Positions 46,724 through 56,673 of a stretch of DNA of 64,000 nt are shown here, piece by piece. How positions within the stretch are numbered: position 1 is the first letter of the stretch; the number at the start of each line of letters is the position of its first letter. This DNA comes from Succinatimonas sp. CAG:777. Lineage in GTDB: Bacteria; Pseudomonadota; Gammaproteobacteria; Enterobacterales; Succinivibrionaceae. Under the pieces are notes generated by a model, which saw only the letters and a list, made by a program, of their open reading frames with translations, made no database searches and was not told where the DNA came from. Where the stretch lies: assembly GCA_000431835.1 (NCBI GenBank), contig HF987965.1, positions 1 through 64,000 on the forward strand, given 5' to 3'. Made by a program: the position numbers and the translations under genes.

Positions 46724-47872
46724 ATGATGTTATTTCATAAAGGCAAAATTCCCGCTTTTGATAGAGGCCTGTTAGTAGCCTCTTTGCTCTTGATTTGTCT
46801 TGGCATTATGGTCATCAGTTCGGCCTCTGTAATGGAGTCGATGGTAAAGTACGGAGATTCTCTGTACCAAACCAAAAAGCATGTATTTGCAGTGCTGATG
46901 GCTCTGTTTGTAGGTATGCTCTGTGCTATGACTCCTACTGAAATCTGGAAAAAGTACTCACTGCATTGTTTTATTGTAGTGTGTGTGTTGATGATTTTAG
47001 TAATGATAGTAGGTCGTGAAATCAACGGTGCAAAACGCTGGTTACCATTAGGTTTTATTAACTTACAGCCTTCAGAATTATTAAAGATTTTTTGGATCTT
47101 GTACTTTTCGTCATATGTTTCAAGAAAGATTGAAAGTATCAGTACCACCACCAAAGGCTTTATAAAACCGTTAGCTTTCATTGGTGTCATGGCTGTGCTC
47201 TTATTAGTTCAGCATGATATGGGATCTTTAGTGGTGGTCTCATGCATTACTTACTCTTTAACTTTTATAGCAGGTGCAGGTTTCATTAAATATGGTGTGG
47301 TTATCATGCTAGCACTGCTGTTAGCATTTTTACTGGTATTAGTATCTCCATATCGTATTGCAAGATTTAAATCCTTTATGGATCCTTGGCAGGATCAGTA
47401 CGGTTCAGGTTATCAGTTAACTCAGTCTTTAATGGCCTTCGGTCGTGGAGGTATTACAGGCGAAGGTTTAGGTAATTCATATCAGAAATTAGGCTATTTA
47501 CCTGAGGCTCATACCGATTTTATTACCTCAATTTTGGGCGAGGAATTCGGCTTTGTAGGTATGGTATTGCTCTTATTGCTAGAGCTGTTCATTGTCTATA
47601 AGTCTTTTAGACTTGCTTTTAAGATTTTAAAACAAGATGCAATCTATCAGGGGTATGTCGCAGCAGGTATCGGCACCTTGTTCTGTGTACAGACTTTTAT
47701 CAATGTAGGTTCAGCTTCAGGTGGTATTCCAACTAAAGGTTTGACCTTGCCACTTGTAAGTTATGGTGGCTCTTCGATGATTTCTTGCTGTATGGCGATT
47801 GCTATATTACTCAGAATAGATTTTGAATGGCGTAATAACGCTATAAGTGATAAACGAAAAAATGAAAGTTAA
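46724..47872 (+). CDS. ftsW: Septal peptidoglycan polymerase FtsW (SEDS)
   Basis: This 382-aa SEDS glycosyltransferase has about ten membrane helices and is paired with FtsI. It shows GAKRWLPLG and PSELLKIFWI, the PEAHTDFITSILGEEFG segment that holds the SEDS active region, and LTLPLVSYGGSSM. Its end overlaps the murG start by 11 bp. Two adjacent ATG codons at 46724 and 46727 are both possible starts. Confidence 0.95.
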   Translation: MMLFHKGKIPAFDRGLLVASLLLICLGIMVISSASVMESMVKYGDSLYQTKKHVFAVLMALFVGMLCAMTPTEIWKKYSLHCFIVVCVLMILVMIVGREINGAKRWLPLGFINLQPSELLKIFWILYFSSYVSRKIESISTTTKGFIKPLAFIGVMAVLLLVQHDMGSLVVVSCITYSLTFIAGAGFIKYGVVIMLALLLAFLLVLVSPYRIARFKSFMDPWQDQYGSGYQLTQSLMAFGRGGITGEGLGNSYQKLGYLPEAHTDFITSILGEEFGFVGMVLLLLLELFIVYKSFRLAFKILKQDAIYQGYVAAGIGTLFCVQTFINVGSASGGIPTKGLTLPLVSYGGSSMISCCMAIAILLRIDFEWRNNAISDKRKNES

Positions 47873-48932
47873 AAAAGTTTTAGTCATGGCAGGCGGTACA
47901 GGTGGACATGTATTTCCTGCTTTAGCTATTGCAAAGGCTCTAGAAAAAGAGGGCGCAGAGATTTTGTGGTTAGGAACACGTGGACGCATGGAAGAAATGC
48001 TTGTTCCTAAGTACGGTTACAACATCCGTTATATTGATGTTAAAGGTGTTAGACGTAATGGTCTTAAAACACTTTTAAAAGCTCCTTTTATGGTAGCAAG
48101 AGCTATTGTTCAGGCAAGAGCTGTAATTAAAGAGTTTAAGCCTGATGTTGTTTTAGGTATGGGAGGTTATGCTTCAGGTCCAGGTGGAGCAGCTGCTTTC
48201 CTCTCAGGCATTCCTGTAGTTTTACATGAACAGAATGCAGCTGCCGGAATGACCAATAAGTTGTTATTTAAAATTGCCTCAAAAGTAATGTTAGGCTTTC
48301 CGGGGGCTTTTGCAGGTGAGAAAGTATCAGTAGTTGGCAATCCAGTACGTGACAGTATTATTGCTTTGCACGAAAAGACTCGTGATTTTACACATACTCC
48401 TGTAAGAATTAGTATTATCGGTGGCTCATTAGGCGCAAGAGCCTTAAATGAACTGGTACCTCTTGCTCTAAAGAAATTTACTGATGACTCAATTTTGGTT
48501 ACTCATCAGTGTGGCAAGGGTAACAGTGACAAGGTTAAAGCTTTATATGAAAGTGCTTCATTTAAAGTAGAAGCAACTGATTTTATTGATAACATGGATG
48601 CGCTGTATGCCAATACAGATTTAATTATCTGCAGAGCCGGTGCTTTAACTGTAGCTGAGACCTCAACTGCTGGTATTCCTGCTATCTTTGTACCTTTACC
48701 TACAGCAGTAGATGATCATCAGACCAAGAATGCTTCAGTTCTGGCAAAAGCAGGGGCTGCTTATGTATGCAAGCAGTCATCACTTAGTGCAGATTCTCTT
48801 TATGATTTGGTAAAATCTTTAGTAGATGACAGAGAGAAACTTGCATTCATGTCTGCAAAAGCTTATGAATGCGCAATTACCGATGCTACAGAGCGCGCTG
48901 TAAAGATTATTGAAAGCGTGGTTAAAGACTAG
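47862..48932 (+). CDS. murG: UDP-GlcNAc transferase MurG (lipid II synthase)
   Basis: This 356-aa GT-B enzyme adds GlcNAc to lipid I on the inner face of the membrane. It has MAGGTGGHVFPALAIAKAL at the N terminus, GGSLGARALNE at the start of the second domain and RAGALTVAETSTAG for UDP-GlcNAc binding. The length matches E. coli MurG (355). The ATG at 47862 is preferred over a GTG at 47847; both lie inside ftsW. Confidence 0.96.
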   Translation: MKVKKVLVMAGGTGGHVFPALAIAKALEKEGAEILWLGTRGRMEEMLVPKYGYNIRYIDVKGVRRNGLKTLLKAPFMVARAIVQARAVIKEFKPDVVLGMGGYASGPGGAAAFLSGIPVVLHEQNAAAGMTNKLLFKIASKVMLGFPGAFAGEKVSVVGNPVRDSIIALHEKTRDFTHTPVRISIIGGSLGARALNELVPLALKKFTDDSILVTHQCGKGNSDKVKALYESASFKVEATDFIDNMDALYANTDLIICRAGALTVAETSTAGIPAIFVPLPTAVDDHQTKNASVLAKAGAAYVCKQSSLSADSLYDLVKSLVDDREKLAFMSAKAYECAITDATERAVKIIESVVKD

Positions 48933-48997
48933 CCAAAAAGTCATACATAAATAAGAACGTAAACAAGTTACACAAGTACAAGATAAAGAAAGATTAA

Positions 48998-50425
48998 ATG
49001 GAAAGTTCAAAGTTAAACTGCAATGTGCCTTTGATGCACAAAGTTAAAAGAATTCACTTTGTAGGTATCGGTGGTGCCGGCATGTGCGGTATTGCTGAGG
49101 TTTTAAGAAATGAAGGTTATGCAGTATCTGGTTCTGATATTGCATCATCTAAAGTTACCAAAAGATTAGAAAATTTAGGTATTACCGTATTTATTGGCCA
49201 CAATGCATCTAATGTAAATGGCGCTAGCGTAGTTGTAGTGTCATCGGCAATTCATGAGGGTAATCCTGAGGTTGAGAGTGCTAGAGCTCTACATATTCCA
49301 GTGGTAAGGCGCGCTGAGATGTTAGGTGAGCTAATGCGTTACCGCTATGGTATTGCTATTAGTGGTACTCACGGAAAAACTACAACCACAAGTTTGATTG
49401 CATCTATCTATGCTGCCGCAAAACTTGATCCTACCTTTGTTATAGGTGGCCTTTTAAACAGTGCTGGTACTAATGCTAGATTAGGTACAGGCAGATATTT
49501 AATTGCCGAAGCTGACGAGTCAGATGCTTCTTTCTTACACTTACAGCCAATGATGACTGTTGTAACCAACATTGAGCCTGATCATTTAGATACTTATGGT
49601 GGTGATTTTAACTGTCTTAAAAAGACCTTTGTTGAGTTCTTACACAACTTGCCATTCTACGGTGTAGCCGTAGTTTGTGTTGATGATCCTAATGTAAGAG
49701 ATATCATTCCCCAGATTGGCAGAACTGTTATTACCTATGGTGTAAGTGAAGATGCTGATTTTAGAGTAACAGATTTTAAAGAAACAGGTCCTCACAGCTC
49801 ATTTACCTTAGTAAGAAAAGATGCAGCACCATTAAAGATTGAACTTCCAATTCCAGGTCTTCATATGGCAAAGAATGCAGCTGCTGCTATTGCTGTAGCA
49901 TTAGAAGAAGGTATTGAAGGTGACGTTATCGTGCAGGCTTTAAAGAACTTTAAAGGTGTGGGCAGACGTTTCCAAAATTATGGTGAGTTTAAGACTAAAA
50001 AAGGCTGTACCTTAACCTTAGTAGATGACTACGGTCATCATCCAACTGAGGTTGATGCAACTATTAAAGCTGCAAGACAGGCATATCCTGACAAGAAATT
50101 AGTTATGGTATTCCAACCTCACCGCTACACACGTACACGTGACTGCTATGAGGACTTTGTAAGAGTATTACAGCAGGTTGATAAGTTAATTTTAGTGGAT
50201 GTATATCCAGCAGGTGAACCCCCAATTCCAGGTGCCGATGGCAGACATTTATGTATGTCAATCAGATTGCAGGGTAAGATTGAACCTCACTTTGTGCAGA
50301 CTGTAGATGAAGTACCTGCTCTTTTAGAAGAACTTGTTGAGGATAACTCATTAGTTCTGACTCAAGGCGCTGGTAACGTAGTACAGGTTGCCAAAAACTT
50401 AAGTCAAATCTGGGAAAAGATTTAA
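48998..50425 (+). CDS. murC: UDP-MurNAc L-Ala ligase MurC
   Basis: This 475-aa ligase adds the first peptide residue to UDP-MurNAc. It opens [19 protein letters not shown] and has P-loop [12 protein letters not shown] (about 122-133), [10 protein letters not shown] and [10 protein letters not shown]. The next gene is ftsQ at 50443, 17 bp later, where E. coli has ddlB first. Confidence 0.96.
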   Translation: MESSKLNCNVPLMHKVKRIHFVGIGGAGMCGIAEVLRNEGYAVSGSDIASSKVTKRLENLGITVFIGHNASNVNGASVVVVSSAIHEGNPEVESARALHIPVVRRAEMLGELMRYRYGIAISGTHGKTTTTSLIASIYAAAKLDPTFVIGGLLNSAGTNARLGTGRYLIAEADESDASFLHLQPMMTVVTNIEPDHLDTYGGDFNCLKKTFVEFLHNLPFYGVAVVCVDDPNVRDIIPQIGRTVITYGVSEDADFRVTDFKETGPHSSFTLVRKDAAPLKIELPIPGLHMAKNAAAAIAVALEEGIEGDVIVQALKNFKGVGRRFQNYGEFKTKKGCTLTLVDDYGHHPTEVDATIKAARQAYPDKKLVMVFQPHRYTRTRDCYEDFVRVLQQVDKLILVDVYPAGEPPIPGADGRHLCMSIRLQGKIEPHFVQTVDEVPALLEELVEDNSLVLTQGAGNVVQVAKNLSQIWEKI

Positions 50426-50442
50426 TTTAGGCTTTAAAGAGT

Positions 50443-51216
50443 ATGGCAGGCAGTAGACAGACAAGAGGTTACTTTATAGCAGGTGCATTGTTCCTGCTAA
50501 TCCTGCTTATTGCCATCGTAAAAAGTGACTACATCATTCAGAATACACTGTCTAAAACTGGAGCATTACCAGTTAGGGCGGTGAAAATTGATGGAGTCTT
50601 CAGACAGATTACAAGAAAAGGCATAGCAGATGTTACTGGTAGGGTTTGCGCAGGTCAGAATATAGCAACACTAGACACTAATGTCTTAAAGACAGAACTC
50701 ATGAAAAATCCATGGGTAGCTCAGGTTGCTGTAAAGAAAAAAATGCCAGATACTATCGTATTATCTGTAATTGAACATGTACCTGCTGCCTACTGGAATG
50801 ATAATGGCATCTATGATGCCCGCACAAAATCAATTTTTTATCCGGATCTGTCACAATTTAGCCAACCATTAGTGAAACTTGGGTCATTTAGGGATAATCT
50901 GTGCAATGAAGTTTACGACAGTGCGGTTTTGTTCATAAGAGCTATGAATGACAGTCCCTACCAGATGGTAGCTTTGTATTTGGATAAAGTAAGGTGTTAC
51001 ACCATTACTTTAGATAATGGAACTAGGCTAATCTTAGGTAGAGGTCAGGACAAGGCTCTTAACCGACTAAAGAGATTTATAAGATCATTTAGTCACACTG
51101 GACTTAGCATCGATGATGTCGATTATGTGGATTTAAGGTATGATGTGGGTTTTGCTGTAGGTAAGAGAGACGCTAACTCTAACAATACAGTACAGACTGA
51201 CAGTGCAAACTATTAA
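50443..51216 (+). CDS. ftsQ: Cell division protein FtsQ
   Basis: This 257-aa bitopic protein of the FtsQLB complex has one N-terminal membrane helix (about 9-25). A POTRA-like domain follows (VKIDGVFRQITRKGIADV, about 44-115) and a beta domain with VDLRYDVGFAVG near the end. Length is a little below E. coli FtsQ (276). It follows murC directly because ddlB is missing. Confidence 0.9.
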   Translation: MAGSRQTRGYFIAGALFLLILLIAIVKSDYIIQNTLSKTGALPVRAVKIDGVFRQITRKGIADVTGRVCAGQNIATLDTNVLKTELMKNPWVAQVAVKKKMPDTIVLSVIEHVPAAYWNDNGIYDARTKSIFYPDLSQFSQPLVKLGSFRDNLCNEVYDSAVLFIRAMNDSPYQMVALYLDKVRCYTITLDNGTRLILGRGQDKALNRLKRFIRSFSHTGLSIDDVDYVDLRYDVGFAVGKRDANSNNTVQTDSANY

Positions 51217-51271
51217 GCTCAGTAAAGCGCAATGCGTTTAAAAGAGTTTTTATTAAGGGAAATAATTCATA

Positions 51272-52687
51272 ATGTTAAATATGAAGAAGAAAAACAATAA
51301 TGCAGTTGCAAAGAGTGATAAGGAAGAACTTATCACCGCCCTTGATATTGGTAGTAGTCATCTGCGTTTGTTATCAGGTTATGTAGGTCCTGATAAACAG
51401 ATTAGGATCAGAGGCTATAAAGAAATTAAGAGCGTTGGTTATTCTAATGGCGAAATTAACGATATTGGAAAACTGGCAGGCTCAATAGCTTCTATTGTGC
51501 AGCAGTTCCAGAATGAATATGGAATTGAGGTTAAAGATGTAGTAACTGGTGTTCCAGGTCACGTTATTCAGGGTGAAAATCAGCAGGGTAATATCACTGT
51601 AAGTTCAGGTCAGGTAACTGAAACTGATAGAAATAGGGCTATCGAAAACGCTGCTGCTGGTTTACAACAGTTAAACCGCAATGACTTTGTGGTAATTCAC
51701 AAAAATCCACAGAATTATTCAACCGAGTCATCAGAAAACATTGTTAACCCAATCGGCTTTTATGCTAAAAGACTTGATGTAAATGTCCATTTTATAGGTT
51801 GCAAAGGCTTATATAAAAAGAACATTGAACAAGCTGTCAGCATGATAAGTTCAAATATTCATACTAAGAATGTTATTTATGTAGGTAACGCAGTCTCTGC
51901 AGCTGCTATTACCGAAAATGAAAAAGAAATCGGTGTTATTCAGGCTGATATTGGCGGTGGTACCATCTCATTTACTGTGTATGATGCTGGTAAACAGTTA
52001 ATCTCTCAGGGAATTTCTGATGGTGGTGACTATATTACCAATTCTATTGCAAGAGAGTTTGCTATTCCTAAACAGTCAGCAGAAGAGCTAAAACTCAAAT
52101 ACGGCATAGCATCTCCTGATATCATCCCAGATGATCAGAAAAATTATCAACTTAAAGTTGAAGTTCCAACTCAGTTCTCAAATCAGACTGAAGAGGTAAC
52201 CATTACTTTAGGAGAGTTGTCTGCAGTTATCTACAGATGCTTAGGCAGCATGTTTGAACTTTTGTTCCAAAGAATAACAAGTCATGGTAAATCTTTCTTA
52301 AAATCTTTAGATATTGGTGCTGGTGTGGTGTTGACTGGTGGAACAGCCATGTTACGCGGTATTGATACAGTGCTATCAGACTACATCAACTATTACAGCC
52401 AGAATCCTGCTAATGAATTTTTACATTGCAACAGCAAGGTTCGTATTGGTGTACCTGTAGGCTTGAGAATGTGCGATGACATTCGAATTCCAAATGAATT
52501 AAGAAGCTCAATGGCTCCTGGTATAGCTGCAAGACCAGATCAGGCTGTAGTTTTTGGACTTTTGAGAGTGGCTAAATTTGACAATTTAGAGCAATACTCA
52601 AATTCAAGAAGCAGAAACGACGATTCAGATGAAGTTGGAAAAGGTTTCCTTGGCAACTTTAAAAATTGGATGAAAAGAGAGTTATAG
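51272..52687 (+). CDS. ftsA: Cell division protein FtsA
   Basis: This 471-aa actin-like protein tethers FtsZ to the membrane. Residues about 24-30 (TALDIGSSHLR) form phosphate loop 1, and IQADIGGGTISFTVYD and GVVLTGGTAMLRGID mark the other ATP-site loops. The C-terminal amphipathic helix FLGNFKNWMKREL matches the membrane-targeting sequence of E. coli FtsA. It is some 50 residues longer than E. coli FtsA (420), in the N-terminal tail and a polar linker before the helix. AAGGGA precedes the ATG. Confidence 0.95.
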   Translation: MLNMKKKNNNAVAKSDKEELITALDIGSSHLRLLSGYVGPDKQIRIRGYKEIKSVGYSNGEINDIGKLAGSIASIVQQFQNEYGIEVKDVVTGVPGHVIQGENQQGNITVSSGQVTETDRNRAIENAAAGLQQLNRNDFVVIHKNPQNYSTESSENIVNPIGFYAKRLDVNVHFIGCKGLYKKNIEQAVSMISSNIHTKNVIYVGNAVSAAAITENEKEIGVIQADIGGGTISFTVYDAGKQLISQGISDGGDYITNSIAREFAIPKQSAEELKLKYGIASPDIIPDDQKNYQLKVEVPTQFSNQTEEVTITLGELSAVIYRCLGSMFELLFQRITSHGKSFLKSLDIGAGVVLTGGTAMLRGIDTVLSDYINYYSQNPANEFLHCNSKVRIGVPVGLRMCDDIRIPNELRSSMAPGIAARPDQAVVFGLLRVAKFDNLEQYSNSRSRNDDSDEVGKGFLGNFKNWMKREL

Positions 52688-52697
52688 ATTACTATAT

Positions 52698-52715
52698 GCT
52701 CACTTTGACGTGAGC
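52698..52715 (+). other. Short hairpin between ftsA and ftsZ
   Basis: GCTCAC (52698-52703) and GTGAGC (52710-52715) form a 6-bp stem just after the ftsA stop. There is no T-run, so it is not a clear terminator; it may stabilise mRNA or attenuate read-through. Confidence 0.45.
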
Positions 52716-52760
52716 TATAACAAAATTTTATGCTAAATTTGAGCAGAATGTCTCAAATAT

Positions 52761-52769
52761 TGGTATGAT
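52761..52769 (+). promoter_or_regulatory. Extended -10 promoter candidate for ftsZ
   Basis: TG-G-TATGAT (52761-52769) fits an extended -10; a possible TTGAGC is at 52739. It lies 30 bp upstream of the ftsZ ATG, where several gammaproteobacteria have ftsZ promoters. Confidence 0.4.
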
Positions 52770-52798
52770 TTAGTAAAGATTTTTAAGAGAGTACAAAA

Positions 52799-54166
52799 AT
52801 GAGCGATTTTCGTGTTGAATCAGTGTCAAATTCAAATGCAGGGAGCACTATCACTCCTTCAGGAAAATGTGTTATCAGAGTATTAGGCATCGGTGGCGGT
52901 GGCGGTAACTCACTACAGCACATGATTAATGACAGTCTTTCAGGTGTGGAGTTTATTGCTGTAAACACCGACTCTCAGGCTCTTTCTAAGTCAACTTCAC
53001 CATTAAAGGTTCAGATTGGTGTTAAGTTAACAAACGGTCTTGGTGCAGGTTGTGATCCTAATAAGGGTCGTAAAGCAGCTGAGGAAAGCAAGGAAGACAT
53101 CAAGAAGTTGATTCAGGGATCTGACATGGTATTTATCACCGCAGGTATGGGCGGTGGCACTGGTACTGGTGCAGCTCCTATTATTGCAGAGATCGCAAAA
53201 GAAACCGGTGCTCTTACAGTTGCAGTTGTAACTAAGCCATTTAAGTTTGAAGGCAAGAGACATATGGTTAATGCCGAGTCTGGTATTACCGAGCTTTCAA
53301 AGCATGTTGATTCTTTAATTGTTATTGATAACGACAAGTTATTAAAGAACTTAGGTGCAAACATTTCTATTGTTAACGCATTTAATGCAGCAAATGATGT
53401 GCTGTTAAATGCAGTTAAGGGTATTACTGACGCTATCACAAGCCCAGGTTACATCAACCTTGACTTTGCTGATGTTGTAACCGTAATGCGTGGTCGTGGT
53501 CATGCAATGATCGGCAACGGTGTAGGTCAGGGCGCAAACTTTGTTGAGGACGCTGTAGATAGAGCTATCCATTCACCTCTAATTGAGCAGGTTGATATCA
53601 AGTCAGCAGCAGGCTTACTTGCAAATGTTCGTGTTAACCCTAACTTCCCAATTGCAAAATGGGAAGAAATTTGTAACGCAATTCAGTCATATGCTGATGA
53701 AGAGGCAGATTGCAAGTTTGGTATGAGCTTTGACGATTCTATCGCTGAAGATCAGGTTGCAATTACCATCTTAATTACAGGTATCAGCGCAACAGACAAT
53801 ACTTTAGCAGCTAATAAGCCTCGTCCAAATACTGTTGAAGGCTTAAACCGCCCTGCAATGCCAGGTACAAGACCTGCTGCAAGAGGTTTCTTCACACAGG
53901 CAAGAACTGATGCTGCTCCACAGCCATTCACTGCTTCACAGCCACAACAACCACAGCAACAGCCTCAGCAGCACGCTCAGACATCAGATCCATTTGCTCA
54001 GACTGCATATAATGGTAGCTTTGGCTCGGCAGCTCCACAGGAGCCAACCTTTACAGGTTTAAAGAGCGCAACTGAAGTCCCTGTAGACAGCTTTGGTAAG
54101 AGCCCTGCTGAAGACAACAGCAACATTTGGGAATTACCTCCAATCTTACGTTCAAAGTCTGAATAA
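52799..54166 (+). CDS. ftsZ: Cell division GTPase FtsZ (full-length copy)
   Basis: This 455-aa tubulin homologue polymerises into the Z ring. It has GIGGGGGNS near residue 30, the GTP-binding GGGTGTG (118-124), and the T7 loop NLDFAD (220-225) needed for GTP hydrolysis. The core ends near residue 333. A linker of about 105 residues follows, rich in Pro, Gln, Ala and Thr, and the C terminus carries ELPPILRSK, the conserved tail peptide that binds FtsA and ZipA. It follows ftsA as usual and ends at a strong terminator. It differs from E. coli FtsZ (383 aa) by its longer linker. Confidence 0.97.
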   Translation: MSDFRVESVSNSNAGSTITPSGKCVIRVLGIGGGGGNSLQHMINDSLSGVEFIAVNTDSQALSKSTSPLKVQIGVKLTNGLGAGCDPNKGRKAAEESKEDIKKLIQGSDMVFITAGMGGGTGTGAAPIIAEIAKETGALTVAVVTKPFKFEGKRHMVNAESGITELSKHVDSLIVIDNDKLLKNLGANISIVNAFNAANDVLLNAVKGITDAITSPGYINLDFADVVTVMRGRGHAMIGNGVGQGANFVEDAVDRAIHSPLIEQVDIKSAAGLLANVRVNPNFPIAKWEEICNAIQSYADEEADCKFGMSFDDSIAEDQVAITILITGISATDNTLAANKPRPNTVEGLNRPAMPGTRPAARGFFTQARTDAAPQPFTASQPQQPQQQPQQHAQTSDPFAQTAYNGSFGSAAPQEPTFTGLKSATEVPVDSFGKSPAEDNSNIWELPPILRSKSE

Positions 54167-54184
54167 GATTGCAATGATTAAATA

Positions 54185-54212
54185 AAAAACGGAGCATAAG
54201 CTCCGTTTTTTT
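54185..54212 (+). terminator. Rho-independent terminator after ftsZ
   Basis: CGGAGC (54190-54195) pairs with GCTCCG (54200-54205), extended by A5/T5, then TT. It closes the main dcw transcript before the second ftsZ. Confidence 0.92.
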
Positions 54213-54315
54213 GTCAGAGCAAAACCAAAATAGACATACTTTCCGACTAATACTTATCCTTTACATTTTTCTCTTATTCAATAAGTGTGCAATACACATA
54301 AATATCAGCCTGAGG

Positions 54316-54343
54316 TTGCAAAATAAAACTTATTTTTTATAAT
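54316..54343 (+). promoter_or_regulatory. Promoter of the second ftsZ
   Basis: TTGCAA (54316-54321) and the perfect TATAAT (54338-54343) are 16 bp apart. The leader would be about 30 nt, with CGGAG before the ATG. Confidence 0.7.
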
Positions 54344-54378
54344 GTCATTCAATATAAACTTGCGGAGCCAAGAGATAA

Positions 54379-55428
54379 ATGAGTGATGTTAAAGTAGAAA
54401 ACGATATTAACATGCAGGGAGATACCATTACTCCTTCATGTGGCTGTGTAATTAGAGTCATCGGCGTCGGCGGTGGCGGTAATAACGCACTGCAGTATAT
54501 GATGGATAAAAATTTAGCTGGTGTAGAGTGCATGGCTATCAATACTGATCCTCAGACTCTTGAAAGAACCAATGCAAAATTAAAAGTTCAGATTGGTGTA
54601 AGAACCACCAATGGTTTAGGTGCAGGCTGCGATCCTAATAAGGGACGTAAGGCTGCTGAAGAGAGCTATGAGGATATTAAAAAGTTACTCTCAGGCTCTG
54701 ATATGGTATTTATTACAGCTGGCATGGGCGGTGGTACCGGCACTGGAGCCTCCCCAATTGTCGCCAAAGTTGCTAAAGAAGTTGGAGCCTTAACAGTTGC
54801 TATCGTAACTCAGCCTTTCTCTTTTGAAGGTAAACGTCACCGTATCAATGCAATGGCTGGTATCAGTGAGCTTGCTAAAAACGTTGATTCCATCATTATT
54901 GTTGATAATGACAAGTTATTAAGAAACTTAGGCCCGAACGTATCTTTAAAGAATGCCTTTGAAAAAGCAAATGATGTTTTATATCAGGCAGTAGAAGGTA
55001 TTACCTCAGCTATTACAAACACAGGTTTTATCAACCTTGATTTTGCTGATATCGTAACCGTAATGAGAAACAGCGGTTTGGCTATGATTGGCTCATCTGA
55101 AGGTCAGGGACCAAACTTAGTTGAAGATACTGTAAGAAAGGCAATCAACTCCCCATTAGTTGATAACGTAAACTTAGGTTCAGCTACTGGCCTAATTGCT
55201 AATATCAGAGTAAGCCAGAATATTCCTGTAAATCTGTTGTCTGAAGTTTGCGACGCCATTCAGGCATACGCTCGTGAGGATGCAACATGTAAGTTTGGTC
55301 TGTATTTTGATGACAAACTTGATGACGGTAAGATTGTTGCTACAGTTTTAGTAACCGGTATCAGTTCAACTGATATTGATTTACCTTCAAATCAGGCTAT
55401 CAACAGATTAAATCCTGCAAATAATTAG
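54379..55428 (+). CDS. FtsZ paralogue lacking the C-terminal linker and tail (FtsZ2)
   Basis: This 349-aa protein is a close homologue of the FtsZ encoded just upstream. It keeps the same N-terminal signature (TITPS then [11 protein letters not shown]), GGGTGTG (117-123), [26 protein letters not shown] and the T7 loop NLDFAD (219-224), so GTP binding and hydrolysis look intact. The sequence ends soon after the core, with a short [17 protein letters not shown] tail instead of a linker and tail peptide, so it should not bind FtsA directly. It has its own promoter and terminator, so its dose can be set apart from ftsZ. Shared N-terminal features suggest a duplication within this lineage. Tail-less second FtsZs are known in a few alphaproteobacteria; I know of none described at this place in a gammaproteobacterium. 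Confidence 0.95.
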   Translation: MSDVKVENDINMQGDTITPSCGCVIRVIGVGGGGNNALQYMMDKNLAGVECMAINTDPQTLERTNAKLKVQIGVRTTNGLGAGCDPNKGRKAAEESYEDIKKLLSGSDMVFITAGMGGGTGTGASPIVAKVAKEVGALTVAIVTQPFSFEGKRHRINAMAGISELAKNVDSIIIVDNDKLLRNLGPNVSLKNAFEKANDVLYQAVEGITSAITNTGFINLDFADIVTVMRNSGLAMIGSSEGQGPNLVEDTVRKAINSPLVDNVNLGSATGLIANIRVSQNIPVNLLSEVCDAIQAYAREDATCKFGLYFDDKLDDGKIVATVLVTGISSTDIDLPSNQAINRLNPANN

Positions 55429-55492
55429 ATAAAAATCTTGAGATAAACAGGTTATAAACCTGATAAAAATCGGATTATACATACGATAAAGT

Positions 55493-55529
55493 CGTAATTG
55501 CACTAGACAGGTAATTACGCTTTTTTTTA
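55493..55529 (+). terminator. Rho-independent terminator after the second ftsZ
   Basis: CGTAATT (55493-55499) pairs with AATTACG (55513-55519), followed by C and eight T residues. Confidence 0.8.
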
Positions 55530-55681
55530 TAAATTTAAGAAAATAATTAAATTTTAAATTGTCGCTTTCTGCTAATTTTTACCTAAGAATAAGCGACTAA
55601 TATCACATGTAGCAAATAAAAGATCTGTAAACTATTGTTTAACTTAATGTTAAAAATGTTCGCTAGATCGCAAAAAAGTTA

Positions 55682-55687
55682 TATAAT
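55682..55687 (+). promoter_or_regulatory. -10 element upstream of lpxC
   Basis: A perfect TATAAT lies 38 bp before the lpxC ATG. A matching -35 is weak (TTCGCT, 55659-55664, 17 bp upstream). Confidence 0.5.
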
Positions 55688-55725
55688 GTGTGCAGTTCTG
55701 CACCACATTGGCGTGAGGTATTCAA

Positions 55726-56664
55726 ATGATCAAGCAGAGAACAATCCTAAAACCTGTATCTATGACAGGTATCGGTCTTCATTCTGGTGCTAAAGTAGAA
55801 GTGGCTTTCAGACCAGCTCCTGCTAATACCGGTCTTGTTTATACTCGCACAGATTTAAATCCAGCCGTAACAATTAAGTGTAATGCAGACTCTGTAAGAG
55901 ATACTCAGTTATGTACTGCACTTGTCAATGATAATGGCGTAAGAATTTCAACTGTTGAGCATCTTACAGCTGCTTTAAGCTCATTAGGTATTGATAACCT
56001 TTTTATTGATGTCAATGCGCCTGAAATTCCTGTAATGGATGGTTCAGCTCAACCATTTATCTATTTGTTCGGTACAACAGGGATCAAAGAATTATCTGCT
56101 CCTAAAAAGTTTTTAAGAGTTGCTCGTAAGGTTCGTGTAGAAAACGAAGGTAAGTGGGCAGAATTAACTCCATCAGAGAGTGGTTTCCATTTAGATTTAC
56201 AAATCGATTTTAACCACCCTGCAATGGATAGAGATAAGCAGCACTTTGCAATGGACTTTACAGGTCAGAGATTTGCAAGTGAAGTATCTCGTGCTCGTAC
56301 CTTCTGCTTTATGCGTGATGTTGAATTCATGCATGCTCATAACTTAGCTTTAGGCGGTTCATTAGAAAACGCTGTGGTTTTAGATGACAACAGAGTAATT
56401 AACCCTGAAGGTTTACGTTATGAAGACGAATTCGTAAAGCACAAGTTATTAGATGCAATCGGTGATCTGTATATGGATGGTCACAGCATCCTTGGTAATT
56501 TCAAAGCTTACAAGACTGGTCATGATTTAAACAACCGTCTATTAAGAGCATTCTTAGCAGATCCTAAGAACTATGAAGTTATCGAATTTACAAATGAAAT
56601 TGCTGAAAGCCCTGAACATGCTATTGATTTTCTTGATAGCAAGAAAGCACTAAGAGCCTTTTAA
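55726..56664 (+). CDS. lpxC: UDP-3-O-acyl-GlcNAc deacetylase LpxC
   Basis: This 312-aa zinc enzyme catalyses the committed step of lipid A synthesis. It begins [21 protein letters not shown] and has the zinc-ligand region [17 protein letters not shown], and the later [15 protein letters not shown], with the two other His/Asp ligands. Length is close to E. coli LpxC (305 aa). It follows the cell-division genes as in E. coli, and its C-terminal region ends [16 protein letters not shown]. Confidence 0.96.
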   Translation: MIKQRTILKPVSMTGIGLHSGAKVEVAFRPAPANTGLVYTRTDLNPAVTIKCNADSVRDTQLCTALVNDNGVRISTVEHLTAALSSLGIDNLFIDVNAPEIPVMDGSAQPFIYLFGTTGIKELSAPKKFLRVARKVRVENEGKWAELTPSESGFHLDLQIDFNHPAMDRDKQHFAMDFTGQRFASEVSRARTFCFMRDVEFMHAHNLALGGSLENAVVLDDNRVINPEGLRYEDEFVKHKLLDAIGDLYMDGHSILGNFKAYKTGHDLNNRLLRAFLADPKNYEVIEFTNEIAESPEHAIDFLDSKKALRAF

Positions 56665-56673
56665 GGATATTAG

